Positions 27,729-37,859 of a stretch of 47,448 bases of DNA are shown piece by piece. The notes beneath the pieces are model-generated. The model did not search any database. It worked only from the letters and a program-made list of their open reading frames with translations, and was not told the DNA's origin. Position 1 is the first letter of the stretch. Each line of letters begins with the position of its first letter. The DNA is from Saprospiraceae bacterium (GTDB lineage Bacteria; Bacteroidota; Bacteroidia; Chitinophagales; Saprospiraceae), in NCBI GenBank assembly GCA_016717145.1, contig JADKGD010000027.1, positions 1-47,448 on the forward strand. The letters run 5' to 3'. Position numbers and translations under genes: made by a program.

Positions 27729-27795
27729 GCAAAGGTGTGACAGGGCACATTTCAAATCTTGTACAAATCGTGCAAATTATTGGACAAATCATGCA
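27729..27795 (-). promoter_or_regulatory. putative regulator-controlled promoter of the ion-channel gene
   Basis: Direct repeats GTACAAATCGTGCA (27761-27774) and GGACAAATCATGCA (27782-27795) are 21 bp apart. The -7-like CACCTTTGC (minus strand, 27729-27737) is 23 bases from the proximal repeat, and the start codon is 76 bp beyond it. The combined plus-strand consensus with the other promoter is GKAYWAATCDTSCA. A weaker AAATC core at 27754 is one helical turn from the proximal repeat. Confidence 0.7.
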
Positions 27796-27836
27796 CGTGA
27801 GTAATTTTGTGCAGGCATCTTAGATAAAAGTCCTGA

Positions 27837-29555
27837 TTATTCGCTTTTCCCCTTTCTATATGTAGAAGGGTTCATTCCTTCGACTTTCATAAATAGTCTG
27901 GAGAAATATGCAGGGTCGTTGAAACCCGTTTCATATGCAATTTCTGATATAGTCAGGTTTGTTTCAAGTAGTAAATCTTTGGCTTTCTGTAATCGAATAT
28001 CCTGTATTAGTTCACCGGCAGATTGATCTGTAAGGGCCTTCATTTTACGAAATAACTGTGTATTACTCATACTCATTTCGCGACAAAGATATTCAACAGA
28101 AAAATTGGCATCATTCAAATGCAATCGAATGATATCAGACGCTTTTTTAATAAATGCATCTTCTAAATGAAGATCGAAATTCGTTTGTAATTCAGACGAT
28201 TCAAATTGGATTTTTGTTAAGGAAGTTTTACCATCATCAAATTTTAATCCTTCATATCGTTTCAACAAAGACTGCCTTAATAATAAAAGTTTTTCGACAG
28301 TGACCAACAATTCTTCTTCATAAAAAGGTTTTGATAAATATGCATCTGCACCTCTGCGTAAGCCATCCAATCTATTTTTTATTCCGGCAAGTGCAGTCAG
28401 AAGTATAACAGGAATATGGCTCGTACGAAGATCATTTTTTAAGAATTGGCATACTTCAAAACCGTCAGCTTCCGGCATCATGACATCACTTATGACCAGA
28501 TCAGGCACCAGTTCCAACGCTCTTTTCATTCCTGACTTTCCATTTGTTGCAAACTCAATCCTGTATGAAGTGCTCAAACATTCACTAATAAAATTGGCCA
28601 CATCGGCATTATCTTCCACAATAAGCACAACCGGTAAATCATCATTAACATCATTTGAGTGAACAGTTGCGGAAACGGGCAATTTGTTATCAGGTGCAAT
28701 TTTGGGCAGGTCAATAGCCAGTACTTTGGAACCGGATTGGGTTTTATCGACTTTTATGATTGGCAATTGTACCAAAAATAAAGTTCCAGTACTTGTTGAT
28801 GGATCAGGGCTTTCCACTGTGATTTTACCTTGGAGGACTTCTACTAATTCTTTAACCAAAGTTAATCCTATTCCGGTTCCACTTCCAATGGCACTTGGTG
28901 TTTTATCCACCTGATAAAAGAGATTGAATATAGTAGACACCTTGTCTTTTGGAATACCAATACCTGTATCTGACACGGCTATGATAAGTAGATTATCTTT
29001 TTCACTAGCGCTAATTTTGACTTGTCCTCCGGATTCAGCTGGTGTAAATTTTAAAGCATTAGCAATCAGATTGGTGACTATTTTAAGCAATTTATCTTTG
29101 TCGTAATCCATATGAAATGTTGGGGGGTTACACTCAAATATCAATTTTATGTTTTTAGCATCACCAATGGATTCAAAAAGATTAACAATATAGCGAAGTA
29201 AGGCCATGACATCACCCGATTCATAATTGATTTGTATGTGATGGGCTTCAAGTTTTTGTACATCAAGAATTTGATTAACCAAAGTGAGCAACCTTTCTCC
29301 ATTTTCCTTAACTACATTGAGTTTAGAAACCAACTCTTCACTGGATACATCGTCCGTTTTACTTAGCAATTTTCTCACAGGCCCCAAAATAAGTGTCAAT
29401 GGTGTCCGGAATTCATGCGTGATGTTGGTGTACAGTCTGGTCTTGAGTCTATCCAATTCGGATAGGCGAGCCGATTCAGCTTTTTCAAGAAGACGTCTGA
29501 TCTGCATTTGATATAAACTATATATCAGTGAAATTAATAATAATGAATAAACCAA
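27837..29555 (-). CDS. hybrid two-component system: histidine kinase, receiver and AraC-type DNA-binding part
   Basis: A 572-residue intact frame forming the cytoplasmic half of a hybrid two-component system (HTCS). Order: membrane helix (~1-15, YSLLLISLIYSLY), HisKA with phosphoacceptor His47 in ITHEFRTPLTLILGP, HATPase with N box NLIANALKFTP, G1 DTGIGIPKD and G2 GSGTGIGLTLVKE, then a receiver (VVLIVEDNADVANF, phosphoacceptor Asp in LVISDVMMPEADGF, Lys in AYLSKPF), and a C-terminal AraC helix-turn-helix (ISEIAYETGFNDPAYFSRLF ... GMNPSTYRK). Its N-terminal sensor is encoded upstream in frameshifted pieces. HTCS usually activate adjacent operons. Here the two genes downstream share matching promoter repeats. 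Confidence 0.92.
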   Translation of the reverse strand: MVYSLLLISLIYSLYQMQIRRLLEKAESARLSELDRLKTRLYTNITHEFRTPLTLILGPVRKLLSKTDDVSSEELVSKLNVVKENGERLLTLVNQILDVQKLEAHHIQINYESGDVMALLRYIVNLFESIGDAKNIKLIFECNPPTFHMDYDKDKLLKIVTNLIANALKFTPAESGGQVKISASEKDNLLIIAVSDTGIGIPKDKVSTIFNLFYQVDKTPSAIGSGTGIGLTLVKELVEVLQGKITVESPDPSTSTGTLFLVQLPIIKVDKTQSGSKVLAIDLPKIAPDNKLPVSATVHSNDVNDDLPVVLIVEDNADVANFISECLSTSYRIEFATNGKSGMKRALELVPDLVISDVMMPEADGFEVCQFLKNDLRTSHIPVILLTALAGIKNRLDGLRRGADAYLSKPFYEEELLVTVEKLLLLRQSLLKRYEGLKFDDGKTSLTKIQFESSELQTNFDLHLEDAFIKKASDIIRLHLNDANFSVEYLCREMSMSNTQLFRKMKALTDQSAGELIQDIRLQKAKDLLLETNLTISEIAYETGFNDPAYFSRLFMKVEGMNPSTYRKGKSE

Positions 29556-29590
29556 ATAGGCCCAAATTGATTTCCACCATGGAGGCAGTA

Positions 29591-31993
29591 TTACAAAATG
29601 CAGAGGTCGATCGAGCTCACTCCATAATCCATTACTATTGCGCCTTTTGCACTAAAGATATATGAACCGGGTGCCATTTGTGCAAAACTTACCTTGTTTT
29701 TTTCTCCAAGGTCAATCCAATATGGTGCCTTTCCTTCTGCTACCAAAGAGTATTGATAGACCTCGGTCGTAGGATTGCGATAATCGAGTACTGAAAAAGT
29801 AAGATCTATATTATTTTCATTATAAGATAGGCTCATTGGTTTGTTTTCCCAATTTTCAGGCAGAAGTGTTTTCATCTCTTTTGCTTTTATATTGTAGCAC
29901 GAAACCGTAGAAAGTCGCAATGGGGAAATCTGTTTGGGTAAATCTTGAAATGCTTGTGGTTGAATAGATTGGAAACCACCGGAGATAGAAGATACAATTT
30001 CGCCGGTAGTTGGGTTTATTGAAATTGAAATACGATTGGGCTCCACTCCGTACTTTGTCCTATCAAAACTATAGTTTCAGAAATAGGGTCAAATGAAAAA
30101 ATCTTGTTTGTATAAACAAGCCAAATTTTACCTTCCTTATCCATTTCCATATTCAAAACATGATCATCCGGAAGGCCATTTGATATAGTATACTTTTTAA
30201 AAATCCCTGTGCTAGGTGTAAATCGGTTGAGTCCTCTGGAAGTCACCCAGATGTCACCGTTTTTATCTTCAAGTGCTCTAAATGTATAATTGTCTGATAT
30301 ACTATTTGGATCTGTTTGTGTATACCTAAAACTTTGTACACTTCGTGTACGTTTATCCACTTTACATAGCCCAATGATTGCGCCGCAAACCCAGATATTA
30401 TTTTGCTGTCTACCATTACCTGTTGAAGGTTGTTGCCAGGAATGCTACCAGGATTGTTCTCGTCATGTATGTACTGTTGATAAGAATCAATCTTACCAGT
30501 CTTTTCGTCCAATGCTCCTTTGGGAACCCTGAATAATCCTTTACCCCAAGTGGAAATCCACAAATCGCCTTCCTGATCAAAAACAGCGTTCATTGAATTG
30601 TCTAAAAGAAATGATTTTCCGTCCTTCATCGATAGCTGAAGCATACTGCTTGTATTTTTATTAAATATAAAAACACCATTCGGACCAGTCAAAAGAAGAC
30701 GATTGTCTGAGGCAGCTGTTATACTCCAAATGGAGACCCCGGCTGGAAAAATCTTTAGGCTTTTTGTTTTAGGATCATATCGGTGAAGGCCTTTCATAGC
30801 ACCCATCCAAACAATATCATCCTTGTCTACGAGCAAATCATCTGTTATATGCCCTTTCATATCATCAAACAATGTATACTTAATCAATTCCTGATCTGGT
30901 TTGTAATAGTATAATTTGTTTGGCGTATAACTACCGATCCAAATTAAACCATATCTATCTTCATATAGATTTATAAATTGATCTGTTATCTCTGGTGATC
31001 TTTTTCTGATTTTATCTCACAATGCTCTAGTGTTTTGCGGTCTGCAGATACCCTCCAAATACTTGTTTTTCCGCCTCACGTTCCAGCAACCAAAGTCTTC
31101 CTGATTTGTCTTCAATTATTGTAGCAGGAAAATTATTTCTTTTTCCATCAGAAGTTTTAATGTCAACATATGATAACTCATCTGTTAATGGGTCATATAC
31201 CCTGAGTCCTGTTTTGCCATGTATACCCATCCAGATTTTACCTGAGTGGTCTTTGCACATACTGTTTAGCGTAAAAATGCCATTTTCAAACTGCGGGATT
31301 GTATCACCTTTAGCATCGATGACCGGGAAAAATGCCATTCTTGTTTTAGGCGATCAAAATATTCAAATCCTGCACTGGAACTTAAATACACATTTTTCGA
31401 GTCCAGTATGATCGGTGATAGTGGGCTGCCTTGTAATTTTCCAGAAACACCTGGTTCAGGCATAAAACGAATTATTTTTTCTGTAGCATGGTCAAAAAAA
31501 TTTAAACCGTAACGGCTGCCAATCCAAAGATTGTCTTTTTCGTCCTTTCCCATAAAAAGCAGGTTGTCAGTCGAAAGTGTAGATGCATCTTTGGCATCAT
31601 GTCTATAATGTTTAAACTTGCCCGTGTTTGGGTTATATGCATTCAACCCGCCATCTCCGGTACTGATCCAGAACAGGCCGTTTTTATCCTGTTTCACATC
31701 TTTTACCCGACTTGATGATAAAGAGTTAAGGTCCATGGGGTTTGGTTTGATGACATCAAATTCATGACCCGTATATCTCACTAGTCCCTCTTCCGTTATG
31801 ATCCACAAATACCCATCTCTGTCTTCAAAAAATTAGTGCTGATCCCATGGGTGGAAAGTTTTGAGCCGCCTAATAATTCATTGATATATAATGAAGTACT
31901 TTGACCGTAAATAGATTTATGATCAATAAGGAAAATGTCAAAAAAGCAAATTATGAAGGCTAAAAATAATCGCAAAGGATAAATTTTGTGCAA
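29591..31993 (-). pseudogene. periplasmic sensor half of the hybrid two-component system, broken by about six frameshifts
   Basis: Consecutive minus-strand frames (31796-31993, 31266-31808, 31027-31338, 30243-30887, 30016-30360, 29591-30046) read as one sensor: signal peptide (LRLFLAFIICFFDIFLI), then many 'two-component regulator propeller' repeats (VKQDKNGLFWISTGDGGLNA, EDKNGDIWVTSRGLNRF, DQEGDLWISTWGKGLF), then a Y_Y_Y domain (YSLVAEGKAPYWIDLGEKNK, FAQMAPGSYIFSAKGA). Near 29640 one missing A would give AKGANSNGLWSELDRPL and run into PPWWKSIWAYLVYSLLL, the membrane helix of the kinase half. The complete protein would be ~1,380 residues, the normal HTCS size. Breaks are dense in this half and absent in the kinase half. 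Confidence 0.8.
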
Positions 31994-32130
31994 AAAATTA
32001 TTATTTCGGCACTGTAAATATACGAATAAAAATGACCTTAAATATATCTTATTAACTGATTACAGAAACCCTATTTGAATTGCATTCATAGATTGAAGGT
32101 TTGCCCTTTGGATAGGCTAAACTTATCTGT

Positions 32131-32310
32131 TTAACCCAGATTCCGCATTGGACTTTGTAATGAGAGAATATCCGACAAAATAGTTGTGATGCACGGAGTT
32201 TTTCACCCGGAAATGTAGTCATTACTACATTGAGGACGGAAAAACGAGTACAGAAACAAATATAAAGTCGGATATTCTCGAATAAATTTCTAATGCGGAT
32301 TCTGGGTTTA
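32131..32310. repeat. 180-bp nested inverted-repeat element (MITE-like)
   Basis: Outer arms AACCCAGATTCCGCATT (32133-32149) and the complement of 32292-32308 match 16/17. Inner arms AGAGAATATCCGAC (32163-32176) and the complement of 32267-32280 match 13/14. The centre holds a perfect 8-bp hairpin AATGTAGT / ACTACATT. No protein is encoded. Terminal inverted repeats with internal pairing fit a miniature transposable element or a structured RNA. Clear target duplications are not seen. Confidence 0.75.
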
Positions 32311-32638
32311 AGAACCCTGAAAGCAGGGCCTTACATTTAGTCATAATAATTGAAAATGGCAGTCAGTACCATGTCGATTATACTTTTTTTCCTTTCAAGC
32401 CCCGGCATGGTAACCGTGGCATAGGACATACGGCAATAAAGCCGGCCAACATATTATATTAAAAGTAAAAACAGGTATGGTTAAAAATATTTATTTTGGA
32501 AATGTCAAGTCATAGATTTGACTGATATTGTATTGTCAAAAATGTCATTTGTGTAGAATTAAAGAGTAAATTTGTATCTTTAATATTTAATTGGTGGGCA
32601 GATAAAATAGTTATCTGTAATCAAAGAATGAAACATTA

Positions 32639-33413
32639 ATGAGTATAAATTTAAAGAACATAATATCAATCCTTTTGGGCTAATTATATTCAACAACAAT
32701 CTATGTATTGGACAAATTGATGTTCAAGCATCTGTTTACCAAGAAGTATTTAAAATAAATCAAATGGTAAAATTTGGTGAATTTGGATGTCAATATAAAA
32801 TAACACATAAAATAGGTTCTAATAAAAGGATTGAAGAATCACTAATTAAAATTCCAAATAAAGGAAGTCTAAAGATTGAATATGACTATAATGAACATGG
32901 TGATGTAACCTATGAACAAATCTCATTTAAATCACAAAAAATAGAAGTTAAGAATCATTATGAATATGACATTATCAAACCTGAACACAATAACCTTACC
33001 CTGTATAAAATCGCGAAACAGACAACAATAATAGATAGTTTAGAACCCATTGCAATAAATTCTATTCAAGGCAAAAACTCCTATGAAACTTTGAAAGAAC
33101 AGCTAAGAAATCTGAAAAGGGTAAAAGATAACGCCATTTTTGAATTACTAGATGAATATCCAAAAACGAAAACATACAACTTGCCAGCTTGTAATTGTCA
33201 GAGCGATTTTGAATTAGAATGAATTGATCAAATATATGATTTCAAACTTTTAAGGATTAATGACAAAGATGGAATTTCCTTAGGTTCTGGAAGGCGAAAT
33301 GGGTTTTTGTTTTGTATTGGAGAAACTAAACAAGAAAAATGGAGTTTAGAAAAGGTTATGTTTAATTACAATCAATCAAATTATTTAGTTGAGACCTACG
33401 AGTACAAAAAATG
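32639..33413 (+). pseudogene. unknown secreted protein, one frameshift and one in-frame stop
   Basis: An ATG at 32639 starts a signal peptide (MSINLKNIISILLG). One base shift at ~32680 continues it as LIIFNNNLCIGQ and enters the long frame that covers 32764-33222. That frame stops at TGA (33220-33222), but the same frame stays open with protein-like sequence (IDQIYDFKLLRINDKDGISL ... YLVETYEYKK) to a TGA at 33411-33413. The product would be ~257 residues with YD-repeat-like pieces (KIEYDYNEHGDVTYEQ, VETYEYK). No family recognised. A -7-like box TAAATTTG lies at 32567-32574 and a terminator follows at 33488. Confidence 0.55.
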
Positions 33414-33487
33414 AATACAGATAACATTAAGCCGTATATAGAAAAAGCCCTCCGATCAAATCGAAGTACAGATGACCAATGAAAGTT

Positions 33488-33510
33488 CCCCAAATGCTAA
33501 ACATTTGGGG
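33488..33510 (+). terminator. terminator after the unknown secreted protein
   Basis: Perfect 9-bp stem CCCCAAATG / CATTTGGGG with a 5-base loop, followed by CTTTTGCTT. Confidence 0.75.
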
Positions 33511-33779
33511 CTTTTGCTTATACGGTGTCTAAAGGACAACGTAGGGGATTAGTAAATGTGGCCATGCCTTTTCATATCAAAGTGCTGTTCCAATTGCACC
33601 CGCCGCTGGCGGACACAGAGGCTTTACAAAATCTATGATTTTGTAATCGCGTAATTTACCTACGTTTATTTTGACTTATTGTTTGACTTTTATAACTGGT
33701 TTATAATGGTTATTTTTTCTACTCTGATAGGTCCTCCCCGATTTCCGATTTCATGGACACTCAATACACCATGGTGCAT

Positions 33780-34860
33780 GATCAGAGAGTCCAGTAAGAT
33801 CAGCTCCCTTATTGCATATCTTGCATACACTGGATGTTTCTTTGCTTGTACTTAGGAGTACGTGTAAAGCTGTTGATATTACTACCTTTAGGCATCGTGG
33901 AGGCAACTTCAATTGTTGATACATACTGGCTTATCTCCAATTTTGCCTTGGTGAGACAAGTTCCGGGTGTGACGAATTTTGACATATCGATAGGTAAGAT
34001 GTGTAACCAATCTTCGACAAATTCTTCATGCGTCAAGGCCATGCTTTGACCTTTGCTTCCATCTTCCTGTAATCCTTGTATTGAATCATCGCCACCGCTT
34101 ATCTCCTTGATGCGATGACTTGTGATAGCGACTTTGTGGGCATATCGACCCAGATATTCGATAATTTGCGCAGGGCCGCCAAAGGAGCTTTAGCATAAAC
34201 ATTCCACTTTTGAAGCCTACATCGTTTATGATTTCGCTTCAATCTATCGGTATCGTCACGCTCCAGCACCGAGCATTGATCGTAGCCTTTTTGAGAAAAT
34301 AGGCTTTGTACATCTTTTCCATCACTCGCGGGAACAAAAATTATCATTTGACCGTTTTCCATCCACCCATTTGCCATTAATATCCCCCACCACCAGTCAC
34401 GATACAGTGGATGTGTGGGTGAAAACTAGCTCCGACCATGGGTATGTAATATCGATACTATGCCCGGTGTAGCCCGAGCCATTTGGGTCTCGGACCTAAC
34501 TTGGTCAATGTGTAATGCCCGGATTCAATATCAATCAAACATCTTTTTTCGATTACAAAGAAACAATGGAATGTAACTGATGGGGCACTGTAAACACTAT
34601 GTGATAATATTTGGTCGGCAACAATTCGCTCATTCGATGCTTTGATCCATTGATCTCGTTTAGCACCTCCGCAATTTGGACAGGTCGATTGCCGCAGCTA
34701 TGGTATTGATGGTGCACATGGCCACAAGCGCTATTGTTGCATTTGTAACATGAACTCCTGTCTCCATGGTGACAGCGCCTAAGCTTGCTCAACACATTTT
34801 GACTGTATTTATTGTATCCGGCGGTGGATGGATGATTAAATATTTTGTTGAAGTAGCTGT
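33780..34860 (-). pseudogene. IS91-family HUH transposase remnant
   Basis: Pieces in several minus-strand frames: zinc-binding N-terminus (CHHGDRSSCYKCNNSACGHV, HQYHSCGNR), MSELLPTKYYHIVFTVPHQL, the HUH motif in FHPHIHCIVTGGG (34384-34440), WNVYAKAP, and THEEFVEDWLHILPIDM near the C-terminus. All are hallmark stretches of IS91/Y2 transposases, but many frameshifts separate them. No intact catalytic protein can be made. Confidence 0.8.
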
Positions 34861-34879
34861 TTGATCTCAGCTGACTTTT

Positions 34880-35760
34880 GCATTGTCGCTTTGGTGGCTG
34901 GTACTTATTCTGTTCAGATGGTAGCGTGAGATATCGAGAGGTGATACAATGCCTAGTGTGTGCCTCTAGATGCAGATAGATCATCGTCGTCTCTATCTTG
35001 CTATGGCCTAATAAGGTCTTGATGACATGGATATTACTGCCAAGATTGAGCATGTGTGTAGCAAAGCTAAAGCCGTAGGGCGGGCTGTAAATCCACGGAT
35101 CTTTAAAACCAGCTTTGCATTGCGCCATTGACAACGAGTTGCATAGATCGAACATGCATGGCTCTTGGTTTGTTTGTTGGTAAATAGATATTCTTGTGGC
35201 CTGCCTTCCGATATATATAATTGCCTTAACTCTCAATTATTGTTTCCGGAGTAAGGTGTATCTATCTTTATCCCCTTGCCTTGATAAATTTTAATTCGTT
35301 TTTGTGACGACTCAATATCTTTTATACGTAATTGCATAGTTCGCTGATGCGGCATCCCACTACCATAAAGTAAGCCGATCACAGATTGTTCTTTTATGTT
35401 TAAGTAAGGTGTTTCAATAAGGATTATTTCATCTTCCGTCATGATATTAGGAAGTATAAATTGCTTTTAGATACAAATTGCTTGAACAATATAGGCATCA
35501 CTTTCTTAAAGAAAAAAACTACAGGACTGCGACACTACGACATTTAGACGACCTACTTGATGCGCTGATTTTATGTACATCAAATATTGTTCGAGTCACC
35601 TTGTATGATATCTTCAACAGTTTGTCATGGTAGTATTTAAACAAGAGTGTCATTTCTTGCACATAGCTTCAATGTGCCTTTGCCATACTCTTTAATGGTT
35701 AATGCTTGGTGCAACTTGGAAAATCCATGCTTCCAGCATTTGCACTCATTTTTTGACGAA
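34880..35760 (-). pseudogene. tyrosine recombinase remnant linked to the IS91 element
   Basis: The N-terminal SAM-like part is seen as FSKLHQALTIKEYGKGTLK (~35700). The catalytic domain starts with LLYGSGMPHQRTMQLRIKD (35233-35442; the catalytic Arg region is degraded, GSGMPHQ where GTGLR is usual) and ends with FSFATHMLNLGSNIHVIKTL, then LGHSKIETTMIYLHL with the nucleophile Tyr. Frames are broken in between. I read it as the accessory recombinase of the IS91 unit and not an integron integrase, because the transposase follows directly. Confidence 0.7.
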
Positions 35761-36014
35761 ATTCATTCCCTCCTTTCATTTTTTTTTATTTATTTTTGTG
35801 AAGGCTAAAGGAACGAATCTTTTTGTACATACAGTCTTCACCGAAGGTGTCGCTTGAACAAGTGATATGAGATCAGACTTGCTATCGCTTCGTCCGCTCC
35901 ATATCACAGCTGTTACTTCCATCTTGTAAAAGATTGAATTGTGAAGATACCACATAATGGTTATAAGACAAAAATATTTTGAATGTTGTATGGCATTATG
36001 ACCCATTTTGTCCT

Positions 36015-36022
36015 TATCTTTG
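36015..36022 (+). promoter_or_regulatory. -7 box TATCTTTG upstream of the Uma2 gene
   Basis: It matches TAnnTTTG and lies 21 bp before the ATG at 36044. No TTG is found at the expected -33 spacing, so support is partial. Confidence 0.4.
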
Positions 36023-36043
36023 AATACTAAAAAATACTAAGTA

Positions 36044-36646
36044 ATGGAAGAAAAATTAAAAGAAAGTAAAATCAATGAACCGCCTACAGTTTACGGCAAT
36101 CATTATACTTATGCCGATTACTTGAATTTCACTTTTGATGAGATGGTAGAAATCATCAAGGGGAAAATCTATAGAATGAGCCCGGCACCTACCTCCTTGC
36201 ACCAAATGGTCTCAAGAAATCTGTGTGGTATGCTTTACAATTACCTAAAAGGGAAAAAGTGTAAAATGTACAATGCTCCTTTCGACGTCATATTGCCTGT
36301 GAAGGGAAAAGATTTTATGGAATCCGATCGGGTAGTACAACCAGACATTGTAGTCATATGCGATACTGAAAAAATAAAAGAAAGGGGTTGTTTCGGTTCA
36401 CCAGATTTCATCATAGAAATACTTTCGCCACACACCACCAAAAAAGACATTCAAACCAAGTATGAATTGTATGAAGAATCCGGAGTCAAAGAATATTGGA
36501 TCGTAGAGCCGAGAAATCAGACAGCAGAAGTATTCGTACTTGAGAATGATAAATACAAAAGGATATCCACTTACGTAGAAGATGACATCGTGCCTTGTCA
36601 TACTTTACCTGGTCTTGAATTTGATTTGAAAGAGGTGTTTGAGTAG
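36044..36646 (+). CDS. Uma2 family protein (DUF820, PD-(D/E)XK nuclease fold)
   Basis: 200 residues, intact. Motifs of the Uma2 family are visible: MSPAPTSLHQMVSRNLCGML, PDIVVICD, FIIEILSPHTTKKDIQTKYE (Glu and Lys of the PD-(D/E)XK core) and GVKEYWIVEP. These putative endonucleases are abundant in cyanobacteria and Bacteroidota accessory DNA; their role is unclear. The gene lies between the decayed IS91 element and the Fic gene and is first of the plus-strand accessory block. Confidence 0.88.
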   Translation: MEEKLKESKINEPPTVYGNHYTYADYLNFTFDEMVEIIKGKIYRMSPAPTSLHQMVSRNLCGMLYNYLKGKKCKMYNAPFDVILPVKGKDFMESDRVVQPDIVVICDTEKIKERGCFGSPDFIIEILSPHTTKKDIQTKYELYEESGVKEYWIVEPRNQTAEVFVLENDKYKRISTYVEDDIVPCHTLPGLEFDLKEVFE

Positions 36647-36680
36647 TGTGCGGGCGGACTCGTAGATATTCCTGTGACTT

Positions 36681-36691
36681 ATAAGCCGTTA
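36681..36691 (+). repeat. attC-like right half-site (ATAAGCCGTTA) before the Fic gene
   Basis: An exact reverse complement of TAACGGCTTAT at 37857-37867, directly after the Fic coding sequence. GTTATCG at 36688 is near the attC R' consensus GTTRRRY. No left half is seen after Uma2, so this may be a half-site or a simple flanking inverted repeat. Confidence 0.45.
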
Positions 36692-36745
36692 TCGAACCAA
36701 TATCGTCTAAAATCGTATCTTTTCGTATCATTCAAAATATTTATT

Positions 36746-36772
36746 GAATATTTATCGAATATTTATCGAATA
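36746..36772. repeat. 11-bp tandem repeat upstream of the Fic gene
   Basis: GAATATTTATC occurs twice back to back (36746-36756, 36757-36767) plus a partial third copy. It is 50 bp before the Fic start codon, with several ATCGTATC words nearby, and could be an operator. One-turn (11-bp) spacing puts all copies on the same DNA face. Confidence 0.45.
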
Positions 36773-36820
36773 AAAACGAATCATATCGTATCGTTATTAA
36801 AAATATCATACATTTGCTAT

Positions 36821-37859
36821 ATGGAAAATAACGTTTACAATTTTAAAATAGATTTAGATTGGAAATTAATTAATGTAATAAGCCTAATCGATAGATTTGA
36901 TGCCGCTTGGTCTTCAGTAGAACGAAAAGAAGGCCAAAGTTTAAAGCAACTTAAATCAATAGCTACAGTTAGAAGTGTAGGAGCGTCTACTAGAATTGAA
37001 GGTTCTAGAATGAGTGATGAAGAAGTTGAACAATTACTCAAAAAAATTGACATCTCTAAACTTGAAGATAGAGACGAGCAAGAAGTAGTAGGTTATTTTG
37101 AAACATTAGATATAATTTCTGAATCATATATTGACATTGAAATAACGGAAAACAACATAAAAAATCTGCACAACATCCTAATGAAACATAGTAAAAAGGA
37201 TCAATGGCATAAAGGCAATTATAAACAACATAGCAATGCAGTAGAAGCCACTCTACCCGATGGTACAAAACAAATTGTATTTCAAACAACAGAAGCTGGA
37301 TCTCCTACAGAAGATGCAATGAGAAATCTTGTCGATTGGTATGTAAATGATAAATCTCCTCATCCGTTAGTAAAGTGCGCTTTATTTACTTATGAGTTTT
37401 TAAGCATTCATCCCTTTCAAGATGGAAATGGAAGATTAAGCAGGTTAATTTCATCATTATTATTATTAAAAAATGGGTACAATTGGATTCAATATGTAAG
37501 TTTCGAACACGAAATTGAAAACAGAAAACCAGAATATTATAGAGTATTGAGAAGTTGCCAATCACAGCGTCCAAATGAAAATGTAAGTGATTGGGGAAAT
37601 TTCTTTTGATGCTTTGAAAAACATTCAAGAACAATTAATGCAAAAACTCGAAACAAGTGGAATAGAAATGCAATTGTCTCCGCGTGAAAAAGCAATTATT
37701 ACATTCATAGGAAATCGACCAGGATGTAAATCTGGAGATATTGCAAGTAAACTTGGAATTCCAAGTCCTACAGTAAAAAGAATCTTAACAGAGTTGGTTG
37801 AAAAAAATCTAATAGAAAAACATGGAATTGGACCGGGAACAAATTATTCAATAAAATAA
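36821..37859 (+). CDS. Fic family protein with C-terminal winged helix, one frameshift
   Basis: Fic enzymes transfer AMP (or other groups) to target proteins. Start ATG at 36821 (MENNVYNFKIDLDW); an upstream in-frame ATG at 36674 would add 49 unlikely residues. The active-site motif HPFQDGNGRLSR begins at His197, and the inhibitory-helix-like motif SVGASTRIEGSRM lies in the N-terminal part. At ~37605 the frame breaks in CTTTTGATG. A one-base change gives WGNFFDALKN and continues into a DNA-binding-like helix-turn-helix (KSGDIASKLGIPSPTVKRIL). The joined length is ~345 residues. The stop codon TAA (37857) lies inside the attC-like element that follows. Confidence 0.85.

Larger units (their letters stand above)
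33560..35770 (-). mobile_element. decayed IS91-type element with accessory tyrosine recombinase
   Basis: The minus strand carries, in order, remnants of a tyrosine recombinase and an IS91-type HUH transposase, the usual two-gene layout of Bacteroidota IS91 elements. Both are broken in many places. Near the transposase end are a perfect 10-bp hairpin TTACAAAATC/GATTTTGTAA (33624-33646) and a GC-rich stretch around 33598-33615 that could belong to the terminus. Exact ends are not determinable. IS91 elements move by rolling-circle transposition and do not make target duplications. Confidence 0.7.

Noticed and set aside
33220..33222. Selenocysteine or recoded TGA
   Set aside because: No SECIS-like hairpin or selenoprotein family, and TGA acts as a normal stop in the other genes (for example the AbiEii gene).
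35233..35442. Tyrosine recombinase fragment as the missing integron integrase
   Set aside because: It continues directly into IS91 transposase sequence on the same strand, the normal pairing in Bacteroidota IS91 elements, and no integron-specific insert near the catalytic domain is visible.
35776..36006. 76-codon minus-strand frame between the IS91 remnant and Uma2
   Set aside because: No recognisable protein features; it overlaps the probable Uma2 promoter.
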